Program-made: the position numbers and the translations under genes | The notes under the pieces: generated by a model | What the model was told of the DNA's origin: nothing | Databases searched by the model: none | Seen by the model: the letters and a program-made list of their open reading frames with translations, nothing else | Shown: positions 31,992 through 39,924 of the stretch, piece after piece | Layout of the letters: each line of letters begins with the position of its first letter | Position numbering within the stretch: position 1 is the stretch's first letter | NCBI RefSeq assembly: GCF_019798055.1 | Contig: NZ_JAHOPH010000009.1 | Location: 1-64,000 of the forward strand | Source: Salsipaludibacter albus | GTDB taxonomy: Bacteria; Actinomycetota; Nitriliruptoria; Nitriliruptorales; Nitriliruptoraceae | Reading direction: 5' to 3' | DNA: 64,000 bases

Positions 31992-33473
31992 CTACGTCGC
32001 GGCGGTCGTCACCCGGAGCCGGTCCTCCCCGCGCGCCTCCCGGACCGCCCGCTCGAGCAGGTTGCCGGCGACCCTGGTCCGGTAGGCGGCCGATGCACGC
32101 ATGTCGTCGATGGGGGAGAAGTCGTCGGCGAGCGCCGTCCGAGCCGCCTCGAGGGTTGCGTCGTCGAGCCGGCCTCCGACCAAGGCCTGCTCGCAGGCTC
32201 GCGCACGGGCCGGCGTGGCCGCCATCCCGCCGAACGCCACCCGGGCGTCGGTGATCACGTCGTCGGACAGGGCGAGGTGGAACATGCCGCACACGGCCGA
32301 GATGTCGTCGTCGAGCCGCTTGGACACCTTCGACACCGACAGGAACCAGCCGTCGGACGGGGTGGGCACCTCGACCGCCGCGACCAGCTCGCCCGGGGCC
32401 AGCACGGTGCGCCGGTAGTCCACGAAGAAGTCGTCGATGGCGACCCGTCGTCGTCCGTCGGGGCCGGCGACGACGACCGTTGCGTCCAGCGCCAGCAGCA
32501 ACGGGGGCGAGTCCCCGATCGGCGAGGCCGTGGACAGGTTGCCGCCCAGGGTCGCGCGGCTGCGGATCGGCACCGACCCGTAGCGCTCGAACAGCTCGGT
32601 CACCGCCGGCCAGTGCGTCGCCAGCACCGGGGCGGCGGTCACCAGTGGCACGGCCGCGCCGACCACGATCCGGTCCTCGTCCACCTCCAGCACGTGCAGT
32701 TCGGGCACGCGGGACAGGTCGACCAGCGTCCCGAACCGACGGTCGTCCTGCGTGATCGCGAGCGCTAGGTCGGTCGCACCGCTGACCGGCGTCGCGGCGG
32801 GCTCCTCGGCCAGCACCGTGATCGCCTCGTGGAGCGAGCGCGGCGCCGTCCACCGCCGGCCGCCGTGGGCCAGCGAGGCCGCCGCGTCGTCGGCTCGCGT
32901 CTCGGCCAGGTCGGCCAGGCTCGCCGCGGTGGTGGTCGCGGCGGCGTCGAAACGGTCGGTCGGACGGGCGGTCGCGACGTCGCGGGCAGCCGCGATGATC
33001 GGGCGGTAACCCGTGCAGCGGCACAGGTTGCCGGACAGCGCCGTGTCGACGTCGTGGCGGTCGGTGGTGGGCTCGCCGTGCATCCAGGCGAACATCGACA
33101 TCACGAACCCGGGTGTGCAGAACCCGCACTGGGACCCGTGCCGATCGACCATCGCGCGCTGGACGGGATGGAGATCGCCCGTGACGGGGTCGGCCAGGTC
33201 CTCGACGGTCAGCAGCTGGCACCCGTCCAGGCTGCCGAGCAACGCGATGCAGGCGTTGACCGGTCGGTAGTCGAGGTCGGCGGTGTCCGCGGCACTGTCG
33301 ACGGGCGCCTCGGCGAGGTGGACGGTCGTGACCGTGCACGCCCCGCAGTCACCCGAGGCACAGCCCTCCTTCGTGCCCACGCGGCCGGACGCACGCAGCC
33401 AGTCGAGCACCGTCGTGTTCGGGTCGACGTCGTCGACCTCGACCCGCTCGTCCCCCAGCAGGAACCTGATCAT
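31992..33473 (-). CDS. xdhA: xanthine-dehydrogenase-type molybdenum hydroxylase, small (FeS/FAD) subunit
   Basis: A 493-residue protein joining [2Fe-2S] domains (plant-type GCASGDCGACTV; second cluster SQCGFCTPGFV and SGNLCRCTGYRP) to an FAD-binding domain (PVSGATDLALAI, LGGNLSTASPIGDSPPLL) and a CO-dehydrogenase flavoprotein C-terminal region. This is the XdhA architecture, carrying electrons from the molybdenum centre to NAD+. Its partner XdhB is encoded 18.6 kb away on the same strand, an unusual split. A GTCGGT-TCG-ACCGAC palindrome is just upstream. No xdhC chaperone is seen. Confidence 0.93.
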   Translation of the reverse strand: MIRFLLGDERVEVDDVDPNTTVLDWLRASGRVGTKEGCASGDCGACTVTTVHLAEAPVDSAADTADLDYRPVNACIALLGSLDGCQLLTVEDLADPVTGDLHPVQRAMVDRHGSQCGFCTPGFVMSMFAWMHGEPTTDRHDVDTALSGNLCRCTGYRPIIAAARDVATARPTDRFDAAATTTAASLADLAETRADDAAASLAHGGRRWTAPRSLHEAITVLAEEPAATPVSGATDLALAITQDDRRFGTLVDLSRVPELHVLEVDEDRIVVGAAVPLVTAAPVLATHWPAVTELFERYGSVPIRSRATLGGNLSTASPIGDSPPLLLALDATVVVAGPDGRRRVAIDDFFVDYRRTVLAPGELVAAVEVPTPSDGWFLSVSKVSKRLDDDISAVCGMFHLALSDDVITDARVAFGGMAATPARARACEQALVGGRLDDATLEAARTALADDFSPIDDMRASAAYRTRVAGNLLERAVREARGEDRLRVTTAAT

Positions 33474-33487
33474 CCGTCGTCACCCCC

Positions 33488-33502
33488 GTCGGTTCGACCG
33501 AC
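33488..33502 (-). promoter_or_regulatory. palindrome upstream of xdhA
   Basis: GTCGGT-TCG-ACCGAC (33488-33502) is a perfect 6-3-6 inverted repeat 15 bp before the xdhA ATG, overlapping the ribosome-binding region. A TAGGCT -10-like hexamer (minus strand) is just beyond it near 33512. The GTCCGCCA box of xdhB is absent here. Confidence 0.35.
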
Positions 33503-33529
33503 CCCCAGCCTACGACCCCATCGGCCTGA

Positions 33530-33547
33530 CCAACCCCCGTCGGTTGG
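33530..33547 (-). terminator. hairpin after the DNA ligase gene
   Basis: CCAACC (33530-33535) pairs with GGTTGG (33542-33547) around a six-base loop, about 50 bp past the ligase stop and before the xdhA promoter. A short stem without a T-run. Confidence 0.35.
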
Positions 33548-33594
33548 GGAGTTCGTGCCCGCTGGCGATGACGGATCCGACACTCGACGGGCGC

Positions 33595-34668
33595 TCACAC
33601 CGCCAGGACGTCCTTGAGCTCGGCGGGAGTGGCGACCTCGACCTGGTCGTAGGTGCAGCTGTCGGGGTCGCGGTCCTTGCGCCAGTGCTTGAACCGGCCA
33701 GAGTGGCGCAGTCGGTCACCGTCGAGCTGTTCGTAGGCGATCTCGGCGACCTGCAGCGCGATCACCTCGAAGCTCATGTCCTTGGTGGCGTTCCACCGGT
33801 TGCCACCGCGCGGCGAGTCCTCGGTGTCCATCCACTCCTGCCACGGATGCGTCCCGGGCTCGGGCGGCCCGAACACGGCGACCTCCTCGGCGAGCTCCCG
33901 ACGGCGCGTCTCGCTGAACGACGAGGCGACCCCGATGTGGTGGAGGTGGCCGTCGTCGTCGTAGAGCCCCAGCAACAGCGACCCGACCTGGGGGTCCTCC
34001 TGCGTCGAGGCCTTGTGCCACCGGAACCCGGCCACGACGGCGTCGGCCGTGCGTTCGTGCTTGACCTTGGCCAACGCACGCTTGCCGGGTTGGTAGGTGC
34101 CGTCGGCCGGCTTCGCGATCACCCCGTCGAGGCCGGCCCCCTCGAACCGGTCGAACCAGTCCTGGGCGGTGTCGGCATCGGTGGTCGCCGGGGTGAGGTG
34201 CACCGGCATCGACCAGTCACACAGCGCCTCGAGCCTGGCGCGACGCTCGACCATCGGCAGCCCGGTCAGGTCCTCGTCGCCGACCGCCAGCACGTCGAAC
34301 GCGATGAACCTCGCCGGCGTCTTCTCGGCAAGCATGGTGATGCGCGACTCGGCGGGGTGGATCCGCTCGCTGATGGCGTCGAAGGCGATCCCGCCGTCCA
34401 GGGGGACGACCAACTCGCCGTCCACCACGCACCGCTCCGGGAGGACGGCGCGCAGGGGGTCGAGCAGTTCGGGGAAGTAGCGCTCGAGCTGCTTGGCGTT
34501 GCGTGACTGCAGCACGACGGTGTCGCCGTCGCGGAAGACCAGGCAGCGGAAGCCGTCCCACTTCGGTTCGTAGAGGAAGTCGCCCTCCGGCATCGAGCGG
34601 ACGAGCTTGGCCAGGATCGGCTTCACGGGGAAGGCGACCGGCAGGTCGAGGGTGGGTTCGTCGGTCAT
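33595..34668 (-). CDS. ligC: ATP-dependent DNA ligase, actinobacterial LigC type
   Basis: A 357-residue DNA ligase with adenylation and OB-fold domains. The nucleotidyl-transferase motif I is EPKWDGFR (AMP-accepting Lys36). Motif III-like FDVLAVGDEDL, motif IV-like LDGVIAKPADG and motif V KRALAKVKHERTADAV follow. The length and motifs match mycobacterial LigC, implicated in base-excision and back-up repair; it is not the replicative NAD-dependent LigA and has no LigD polymerase or nuclease domains. ATG 34668 overlaps the stop of the upstream lipoprotein gene. Confidence 0.9.
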   Translation of the reverse strand: MTDEPTLDLPVAFPVKPILAKLVRSMPEGDFLYEPKWDGFRCLVFRDGDTVVLQSRNAKQLERYFPELLDPLRAVLPERCVVDGELVVPLDGGIAFDAISERIHPAESRITMLAEKTPARFIAFDVLAVGDEDLTGLPMVERRARLEALCDWSMPVHLTPATTDADTAQDWFDRFEGAGLDGVIAKPADGTYQPGKRALAKVKHERTADAVVAGFRWHKASTQEDPQVGSLLLGLYDDDGHLHHIGVASSFSETRRRELAEEVAVFGPPEPGTHPWQEWMDTEDSPRGGNRWNATKDMSFEVIALQVAEIAYEQLDGDRLRHSGRFKHWRKDRDPDSCTYDQVEVATPAELKDVLAV

Positions 34669-35165
34669 GACTCGTCCTCGTCGGGGTCGTCCTCCAGGAT
34701 CACGGTGTCGCCCAGCGTCCAGATCCACAGCAGGTCTGCCTCGCGCAGGGCCGACCAGTCGTCGTCACAGGTGTGCGGCACGCCGTCCGGTCCCGGCTGC
34801 CACCAGTCGGGGGACAGGTCGGGGCGTGCCGGCGGCTGGTCGGTCGGCGTGCAGGCGTCGAGCCACTCGTCGCTCGGGAGGGTGGCTCGCACGACGACCT
34901 CGCCCGACTCGGGGTGGTTGCGCTCGACCAGGTCCGTCGCGTCCTCGGGGAGCCACTCGGGCACCCAGCCCCGGTCGATCGCGTCCTGCTGGCGCGCCGT
35001 CACGAGGTCGTCCCACGCGGCGTCGTGGACCTCCTGGGCGCATCCGGCGAGGGCCATGGCGACCACGACGCAGAGCACCCGGACCGCCGGTCCACGGGCT
35101 CCGCGTGCGGGGCGGGCGACAGGGGGACGAGGCACCTCCGGACCTCCGATGAGCAGGGGTGACAC
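34665..35165 (-). CDS. putative lipoprotein of unknown function
   Basis: A protein of up to 166 residues. A basic N-terminal stretch is followed by a hydrophobic core and lipobox (VLCVVVAMALAGC), so it is probably lipidated at the Cys and membrane-anchored. The mature part is acidic with two later Cys (LDACTPTDQ, PHTCDDDW) that could form a disulfide. The start is uncertain: GTG 35165 gives the full frame, GTG 35078 would start right at the signal sequence. It is coupled (ATGA) to the ligase gene. No family recognised. Confidence 0.6.
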   Translation of the reverse strand: MSPLLIGGPEVPRPPVARPARGARGPAVRVLCVVVAMALAGCAQEVHDAAWDDLVTARQQDAIDRGWVPEWLPEDATDLVERNHPESGEVVVRATLPSDEWLDACTPTDQPPARPDLSPDWWQPGPDGVPHTCDDDWSALREADLLWIWTLGDTVILEDDPDEDES

Positions 35166-35372
35166 GGTCCGCGAGGCTACAGCGCGCTGTCTTCGCCGCG
35201 TTCGCCCGGAAGTGGCCCGCCGGCGCCATGGGACGCGGTCGTCGGGAGGTGCTCGACGCCGTGTGCCACGCGCCGGGCCACGGCGCAGCGTGCGCTGACG
35301 CGCTCGCGCTCGCCGATGCGTGCGTCCAACGCGCGAACGAGGGGTGAAGAGGGACGTCGGCGGCCACCCGGG

Positions 35373-35402
35373 TTGCACATGGGGCCACCACTGGTCAAGA
35401 CT
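35373..35402 (+). promoter_or_regulatory. promoter of the leuA leader transcript
   Basis: TTGCAC (35373-35378), 18-nt spacer, AAGACT (35397-35402). The predicted start of transcription falls at about 35409, the A of the leader-peptide ATG, so the mRNA would be leaderless. Between 35166 and 35372 I see no gene I would defend. Confidence 0.45.
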
Positions 35403-35408
35403 GGCTGC

Positions 35409-35534
35409 ATGGAGCACCACGACGACCGCCGCCACTCGACCCGGGTCCGTACCCGGGTCGCGCGCCCGGTCGACCTCTCCGGGGCCGTCCTGGCCCTGCT
35501 CGGTGCCCTGCTTCTCCTCCTCCTGCTGCTTTGA
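35409..35534 (+). CDS. leuL: leuA leader peptide with eight consecutive Leu codons
   Basis: A 41-codon ORF whose last eight sense codons (35508-35531) are all leucine (CTG, CTT and CTC types), after a stretch already rich in Leu (12 of 41 residues). It stops at TGA 35532-35534, 134 bp before leuA. Ribosome stalling on these codons when leucyl-tRNA is scarce is the classical sensor of leucine attenuators, and leuA leaders of this kind are known in actinobacteria. No Shine-Dalgarno is needed if transcription starts at its ATG. A short transmembrane peptide is the alternative, but the position argues for a leader. Confidence 0.78.
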   Translation: MEHHDDRRHSTRVRTRVARPVDLSGAVLALLGALLLLLLLL

Positions 35535-35536
35535 CG

Positions 35537-35575
35537 CCGCGGCGCTGTCCCGTCCCACCACGACAGCGACCGCGG
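35537..35575 (+). promoter_or_regulatory. leuA attenuator hairpin region
   Basis: The segment CCGCGGCGCTGTC (35537-35549) pairs over 13 bp with 35562-35575, interrupted only by one bulged A at 35569, around a 12-nt loop. It starts three bases after the leader-peptide stop. A second, weaker stem (CACGCC 35593-35598 with GGCGTG 35606-35611) follows. A ribosome sitting at the leader stop would cover the left arm of the first stem, while one stalled in the Leu run would leave it free. No T-run is present. Confidence 0.6.
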
Positions 35576-35668
35576 AGAGCATGACCGGGAACCACGCCCA
35601 CGCCCGGCGTGCCACCGAGCGCACGCAGCAGATCCTGATCGACAGATCACGAGAAGAGGACATGCCTG

Positions 35669-37306
35669 ATGGGACAGCCCATCGACCACGTCGCCACCGA
35701 CGCCCTCGGTGCCGACATCACCATCTTCGACACCACGCTCCGTGACGGGGAGCAGTCACCGGGCATCTCGCTGGACGCCCGCGAGAAGGTCGAGATCGCC
35801 GAACAGCTCGCCCGGCTGAACGTCGACGTCATCGAGGCCGGGTTCTCGGCCGCGTCTCCAGGCGATTTCGACGCCGTCAAGGCGGTCGCCGAGGTGGTCG
35901 GCAACGCCACCCGCGATGCCGAGTCCGACGACGAGTCGGAACGGACACCACCGGTGATCGCCGCCCTGGCCCGGGCCAAGGAATCCGACATCGAGGCGGC
36001 CGCGAAGTCGCTGGCCCCGGCGCGCCGACACCGGATCCACACCTTCCTGTCGACCTCCGACATCCACCGCAAGTACATGCTCAAGGCCACCAACGACGAG
36101 ATCCTCGACCAGGCGATCCGGGCCGTCGAACTCGCCCGCAGCTACACCGACGACGTGGAGTTCTCACCGCAGGACGCCACCCGGACCGACTTCGAGTTCC
36201 TGGTCGACATCGTGGCCGCAGCGGTCGAGGCCGGCGCCACGACGGTCAACATCCCCGACACCGTCGGCTACGCACTGCCGCATGACTTCGGCCGGTGGAT
36301 CAAGCAGCTCCACGAGCGGATCCCCGCGATCGAGGCCAACGACGTGGTCGTGTCGGTCCACTGCCACAACGACCTCGGGCTGGCCGTGGCCAACTCGCTG
36401 GAGGCCGTGCGCAACGGCGCCCGGCAGGTCGAGGTGGCCGTGAACGGCATCGGGGAGCGGGCCGGCAACTGCTCGCTGGAGGAGGTGGTGATGGCGATCC
36501 GCACCCGCAAGGACCTGCTGGGGGCGGACCACCGGGTCAACACCCCGGAGCTGACCCGCACGTCGCGGATGGTGTCGTCGCTGACCGGCTACGGCGTGCA
36601 GAAGAACAAGGCCGTGGTCGGCGCCAACGCCTTCGCCCACGAGTCGGGCATCCACCAGCACGGCGTGCTGGCCGACCGGCTGACCTACGAAATCATGAAG
36701 TCCGAGGACGTCGGGGTCGACGGCTCGCAGATCGTGCTGGGCAAGCATTCCGGCCGCCACGCGTTCCGCAAGGCCGTCGACGAGCTCGGCTTCGACCTCA
36801 CCGACGAGCAGTTCCAGGACGCGTTCGTGCGCTTCAAGGACGTCGCGGACGCCAAGGGTGGGCTGGTCGACACCGACGAGGTGCGGGCGATCATCGTCTC
36901 GCAGTCGACGACGACCGCCGACGACGCGCTGGTGCTCGAGTCCTTCGAGGTCGTCACCGGCAGCGACGAGCCCCCTCGGGCGACGGTCCGGGTGCGCCTG
37001 GCCGAGACCGGCGAGGTCTCCGAGGGCACCGGGACCGGCGACGGTCCGGTCAACGCGGCGTGCGAGGCGGTCCGCGCCGCCGTGGGCATCGAGGGCGTCA
37101 CCCTGACCGGGTTCAACGTCTCCGCCGTCGGCTCCGGGATCGAGGCGGTCGGCGAGGTCGCGGTGACCGTCCAGGTGTCCGACGGGGGCACCTTCACGGG
37201 TCGGGCCGCCACCACCGACATTGTCGGCGCGAGCATCCAGGCGTATGTTGACGCCCTGAACCGTTCGCAACGGATCACCCATCGCAGCGAGGAGTTCCGC
37301 CCATGA
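35669..37306 (+). CDS. leuA: 2-isopropylmalate synthase
   Basis: A 545-residue LeuA catalysing acetyl-CoA plus 2-oxoisovalerate to 2-isopropylmalate, the first step of leucine synthesis. The N-terminal FDTTLRDGEQSPGISLD, mid SVHCHNDLGLAVANSLEAV (metal HxH) and NAFAHESGIHQHG motifs are diagnostic. The C-terminal LeuA dimer domain, site of leucine feedback, runs from about residue 410. Length and motifs fit the E. coli-like form rather than the longer mycobacterial form. Synthesis should be controlled by the leader peptide upstream. GAAGAGGA lies ten bases before the ATG. A 71-codon gene is coupled downstream (ATGA). Confidence 0.95.
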   Translation: MGQPIDHVATDALGADITIFDTTLRDGEQSPGISLDAREKVEIAEQLARLNVDVIEAGFSAASPGDFDAVKAVAEVVGNATRDAESDDESERTPPVIAALARAKESDIEAAAKSLAPARRHRIHTFLSTSDIHRKYMLKATNDEILDQAIRAVELARSYTDDVEFSPQDATRTDFEFLVDIVAAAVEAGATTVNIPDTVGYALPHDFGRWIKQLHERIPAIEANDVVVSVHCHNDLGLAVANSLEAVRNGARQVEVAVNGIGERAGNCSLEEVVMAIRTRKDLLGADHRVNTPELTRTSRMVSSLTGYGVQKNKAVVGANAFAHESGIHQHGVLADRLTYEIMKSEDVGVDGSQIVLGKHSGRHAFRKAVDELGFDLTDEQFQDAFVRFKDVADAKGGLVDTDEVRAIIVSQSTTTADDALVLESFEVVTGSDEPPRATVRVRLAETGEVSEGTGTGDGPVNAACEAVRAAVGIEGVTLTGFNVSAVGSGIEAVGEVAVTVQVSDGGTFTGRAATTDIVGASIQAYVDALNRSQRITHRSEEFRP

Positions 37307-37518
37307 CCTCCCAACCGCCGTCGCGCGCCGGAGCCCCCGGGGTGCCCCGCATCACGGTCAACCTGCCCCCGGACCAGACGCCGGAGGAGGAGGCTGCCCT
37401 GGTCGAGGCCGTCGCCGCGGCCTACGAGGACAGCCACGGGCACCGGGACGTCCAGATCGACGTGGAGCACCCCGAGGAGGTCGACTTCCGGGCCGTCTCG
37501 GCGCGGATGTTCCGCTAG
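37303..37518 (+). CDS. small protein translationally coupled to leuA
   Basis: A 71-residue acidic protein (VPRITVNLPPDQTPEEEAAL, then VEAVAAAYEDSHGHRDVQID) whose ATG overlaps the leuA stop and which is followed by a strong terminator, so it is the last gene of the leuA transcript. No family recognised. The predicted beta-alpha-beta pattern (ITVNLPP, EEEAALVEAVAAAYE, DVQIDVE) could be a small ferredoxin-like domain or a LeuA-binding factor; that is speculation. Confidence 0.6.
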   Translation: MTSQPPSRAGAPGVPRITVNLPPDQTPEEEAALVEAVAAAYEDSHGHRDVQIDVEHPEEVDFRAVSARMFR

Positions 37519-37534
37519 GCGCCAGCCACGCACC

Positions 37535-37568
37535 GACGGGGCCGCAGCCGATCGGCTGCGGCCCCGTC
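37535..37568 (+). terminator. strong terminator of the leuA operon
   Basis: A 34-bp perfect palindrome with centre CGATCG; the arms are 15 bp each (left arm begins GACGGGGCC, right arm ends GGCCCCGTC) around a GATC loop. It lies 17 bp after the stop of the leuA-coupled gene and also faces the convergent spermidine-synthase-like gene. Confidence 0.8.
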
Positions 37569-37630
37569 GTGTGCTGCCCCCACCCGAGGCTGGGCCACGC
37601 GACCGACCCGCGACGAGCGGATCGCGGTGG

Positions 37631-38338
37631 TCAGCGGGCGACGTAGACCGTGTTGGCGGACTCCCCACCGGTGAGGAAGTTGGCGAACGACACGACGTGG
37701 GCGGTGACCTCGTCGAAGACCTCTCGCGCCGTGGCGACGAAGTCGTCGTCGGGCGGATCGTCCGACCACAGGGCGAACACGCCGTCGGGGCGCAGGAAGC
37801 GTGCCATCGACGCCAGCCCCTCGGGCGTGTAGAAGGCGGCATGGTCGGGATGGAGGTGGTGGCGCGGCGTGTGGTCGACGTCCAGCAGCACCGCGTCGAC
37901 CCGACGATCGTCGGTGTCGGGATCCCAGCCGGCGTCGGCGGCCATGGCGAAGAAGTCGCCGTGCACGAACCGCGTGCGGGGGTCGGTGGCCAGGCCGCCC
38001 ACGTCGGGCAGCAGGGCCTGGCGGTGCCAGTCGATCACGGTGTCGACCGCCTCCACGACCAGCAGCGACGAGACCCGGTCGTCCTCCAGCGCCGTCGCGG
38101 CGGTGTAGCCCAGTCCCAGGCCGCCGACCACGACGTCGAGGTCGTCGCCCTCGACCGCGTCCAGGCCGAGCCGGGCCAGCTCCTCCTCGCCGATCGTGAA
38201 CAGGCTCGACATCAGGAACTCGTCGCCGAGCTTGACCTCGAAGACGTCGACCTGGCGCGACGGCTCGACGCGGCGACGCAGCGTCAGCAGCCCCGAGGGC
38301 GTGTCCCGTCGTGCCAGTTCCTCCAGCAGTGCACCCAC
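37631..38338 (-). CDS. spermidine-synthase-like SAM-dependent transferase
   Basis: A 235-residue protein of the spermidine synthase/methyltransferase fold. The SAM/decarboxy-SAM loop is DVVVGGLGLGYTAATALED, then an acidic strand end (LLVVEAVDTVIDWH) and VDAVLLDVDHTPRHHL. The polyamine-binding gate residues of true spermidine synthase are not clear, so it may be a related methyl- or aminopropyl-transferase. GTG 38338 has GGGGA upstream; the frame is open but not protein-like further on. It is divergent from leuC across about 130 bp. Confidence 0.75.
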   Translation of the reverse strand: MGALLEELARRDTPSGLLTLRRRVEPSRQVDVFEVKLGDEFLMSSLFTIGEEELARLGLDAVEGDDLDVVVGGLGLGYTAATALEDDRVSSLLVVEAVDTVIDWHRQALLPDVGGLATDPRTRFVHGDFFAMAADAGWDPDTDDRRVDAVLLDVDHTPRHHLHPDHAAFYTPEGLASMARFLRPDGVFALWSDDPPDDDFVATAREVFDEVTAHVVSFANFLTGGESANTVYVAR

Positions 38339-38470
38339 GATGGTCCCCGTGTCCGGGCCACCGCTCGTCGGCGGCCAGCGCCCCCACGGTAGGACGCCGG
38401 CTGGCTGTAAGGGTTGAACAAGATCATGTCCTGACGGTTGACTGGCCACACGCGACGCGAGGACCCCGCC

Positions 38471-39904
38471 ATGGCCGCCGACCACCCCGGGCCCCGGACC
38501 ATCATCGACAAGATCTACGACGCCCACCTCGTCGGGGACGGCTCGGGTGACGACCCCAACCTGCTCTACGTCGACCTCCACCTGGTGCACGAGGTGACCT
38601 CGCCCCAGGCGTTCGAGGGCCTGCGGTTGGCCGGGCGCGACGTCCGACGACCGGACCTGACGCTGGCGACGATGGACCACAACGTCCCGACCGACCCCGA
38701 GCAGGCGGCCGGACGTCTCCCGCTGGCCGACGAGATGTCGGTCCGACAGATGGACGCACTGACGGCCAATTGTGCGGAGTTCGGGATCGAGCTGTTCCCG
38801 ATGGGATCCCGCAACCAGGGGATCGTCCACATCATCGGACCGGAGCTGGGCGTGACCCAGCCCGGCATGGTGATCGTGTGCGGCGACTCCCACACCGCCA
38901 CCCACGGGGCCTTCGGGGCACTCGCGTTCGGCATCGGCACGTCCGAGGTCGAGCACGTGCTGGCGACCCAGACGCTCCCGCAGCGTCGCCCGAAGACGAT
39001 GGCGGTCGACGTGTCGGGGACCCTGCCGGTGGGCACGACCGCGAAGGACCTCATCCTCCACGTCCTGAACCGCCTGGGCGTCGCCGGCGGCACCGGCCAC
39101 GTCATCGAGTACCGGGGGGAGGCGATCCGCGCCCTCACGATGGAGGAGCGGATGACGGTGTGCAACATGAGCATCGAGGGCGGCGCACGGGCGGGGCTGA
39201 TCGCGCCGGACGAGACCACGTTCGCCTGGTTGAAGGACCGGCCGCACGCACCGAGGGGTGCTCACTGGGACCGGGCGCTGGCGGCGTGGCGCGACCTGTC
39301 CACCGACGAGGACGCCACCTTCGACGCCGTGTTGGAGGTCGACGCCGGCGACGTGGCGCCCTACGTGACGTGGGGCACGACCCCCGAGCAGTCGATCCCC
39401 GTGACCGGCACCGTCCCGACCCCCGCCGACGCCACGGACGACTCCCGGGCACGCCAGTACGAGCGGGCCCTGGACTACATGGGCCTGGACGGGGGCGAGG
39501 CGATCACCGACGTCACGATCGACAAGGTGTTCATCGGCTCGTGCACCAACGGGCGGCTGTCGGACCTGCGCGCGGCGGCCGAGGTGATCGCCGGCCAGCA
39601 CGTCGCCGACGGGGTCGAGGCCATGGTGGTGCCCGGGTCCGGGCTGGTGAAGGAGGCCGCCGAAGCCGAGGGCCTCGACCGCGTATTCGTCGAGGCCGGG
39701 TTCGACTGGCGTGCGCCGGGCTGCTCGATGTGCCTGGGCATGAACCCGGACCAGCTCGCCCCCGGCGAACGGTGCGCCTCCACCTCCAACCGCAACTTCG
39801 AGGGGCGCCAGGGCTTCAAGGGCCGGACCCACCTGGTCAGCCCCGCCATGGCCGCCGCCGCCGCGATCGCCGGCCGCTTCGTTGATGTTCGTGCCCTGAA
39901 CTGA
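38471..39904 (+). CDS. leuC: 3-isopropylmalate dehydratase, large subunit
   Basis: A 477-residue aconitase-family large subunit converting 2- to 3-isopropylmalate with LeuD. The [4Fe-4S] Cys ligands are in [17 protein letters not shown] and [14 protein letters not shown] (CxxC). Substrate motifs include [19 protein letters not shown] and [22 protein letters not shown] 38471 follows GAGGA; a TTG upstream was not used. leuD follows after 20 bp. The leader upstream shows TTGAAC and TTGACT hexamers but no leader peptide with a Leu run. Confidence 0.95.
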   Translation: MAADHPGPRTIIDKIYDAHLVGDGSGDDPNLLYVDLHLVHEVTSPQAFEGLRLAGRDVRRPDLTLATMDHNVPTDPEQAAGRLPLADEMSVRQMDALTANCAEFGIELFPMGSRNQGIVHIIGPELGVTQPGMVIVCGDSHTATHGAFGALAFGIGTSEVEHVLATQTLPQRRPKTMAVDVSGTLPVGTTAKDLILHVLNRLGVAGGTGHVIEYRGEAIRALTMEERMTVCNMSIEGGARAGLIAPDETTFAWLKDRPHAPRGAHWDRALAAWRDLSTDEDATFDAVLEVDAGDVAPYVTWGTTPEQSIPVTGTVPTPADATDDSRARQYERALDYMGLDGGEAITDVTIDKVFIGSCTNGRLSDLRAAAEVIAGQHVADGVEAMVVPGSGLVKEAAEAEGLDRVFVEAGFDWRAPGCSMCLGMNPDQLAPGERCASTSNRNFEGRQGFKGRTHLVSPAMAAAAAIAGRFVDVRALN

Positions 39905-39924
39905 CCCGCCGAGAGGAACGCAGC

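Noticed and set aside
35159-35347. 62-codon plus-strand ORF before the leuA leader
   Set aside because: It overlaps the lipoprotein N-terminus on the other strand, has Arg/Ala-rich composition, no good ribosome site and no recognisable family.
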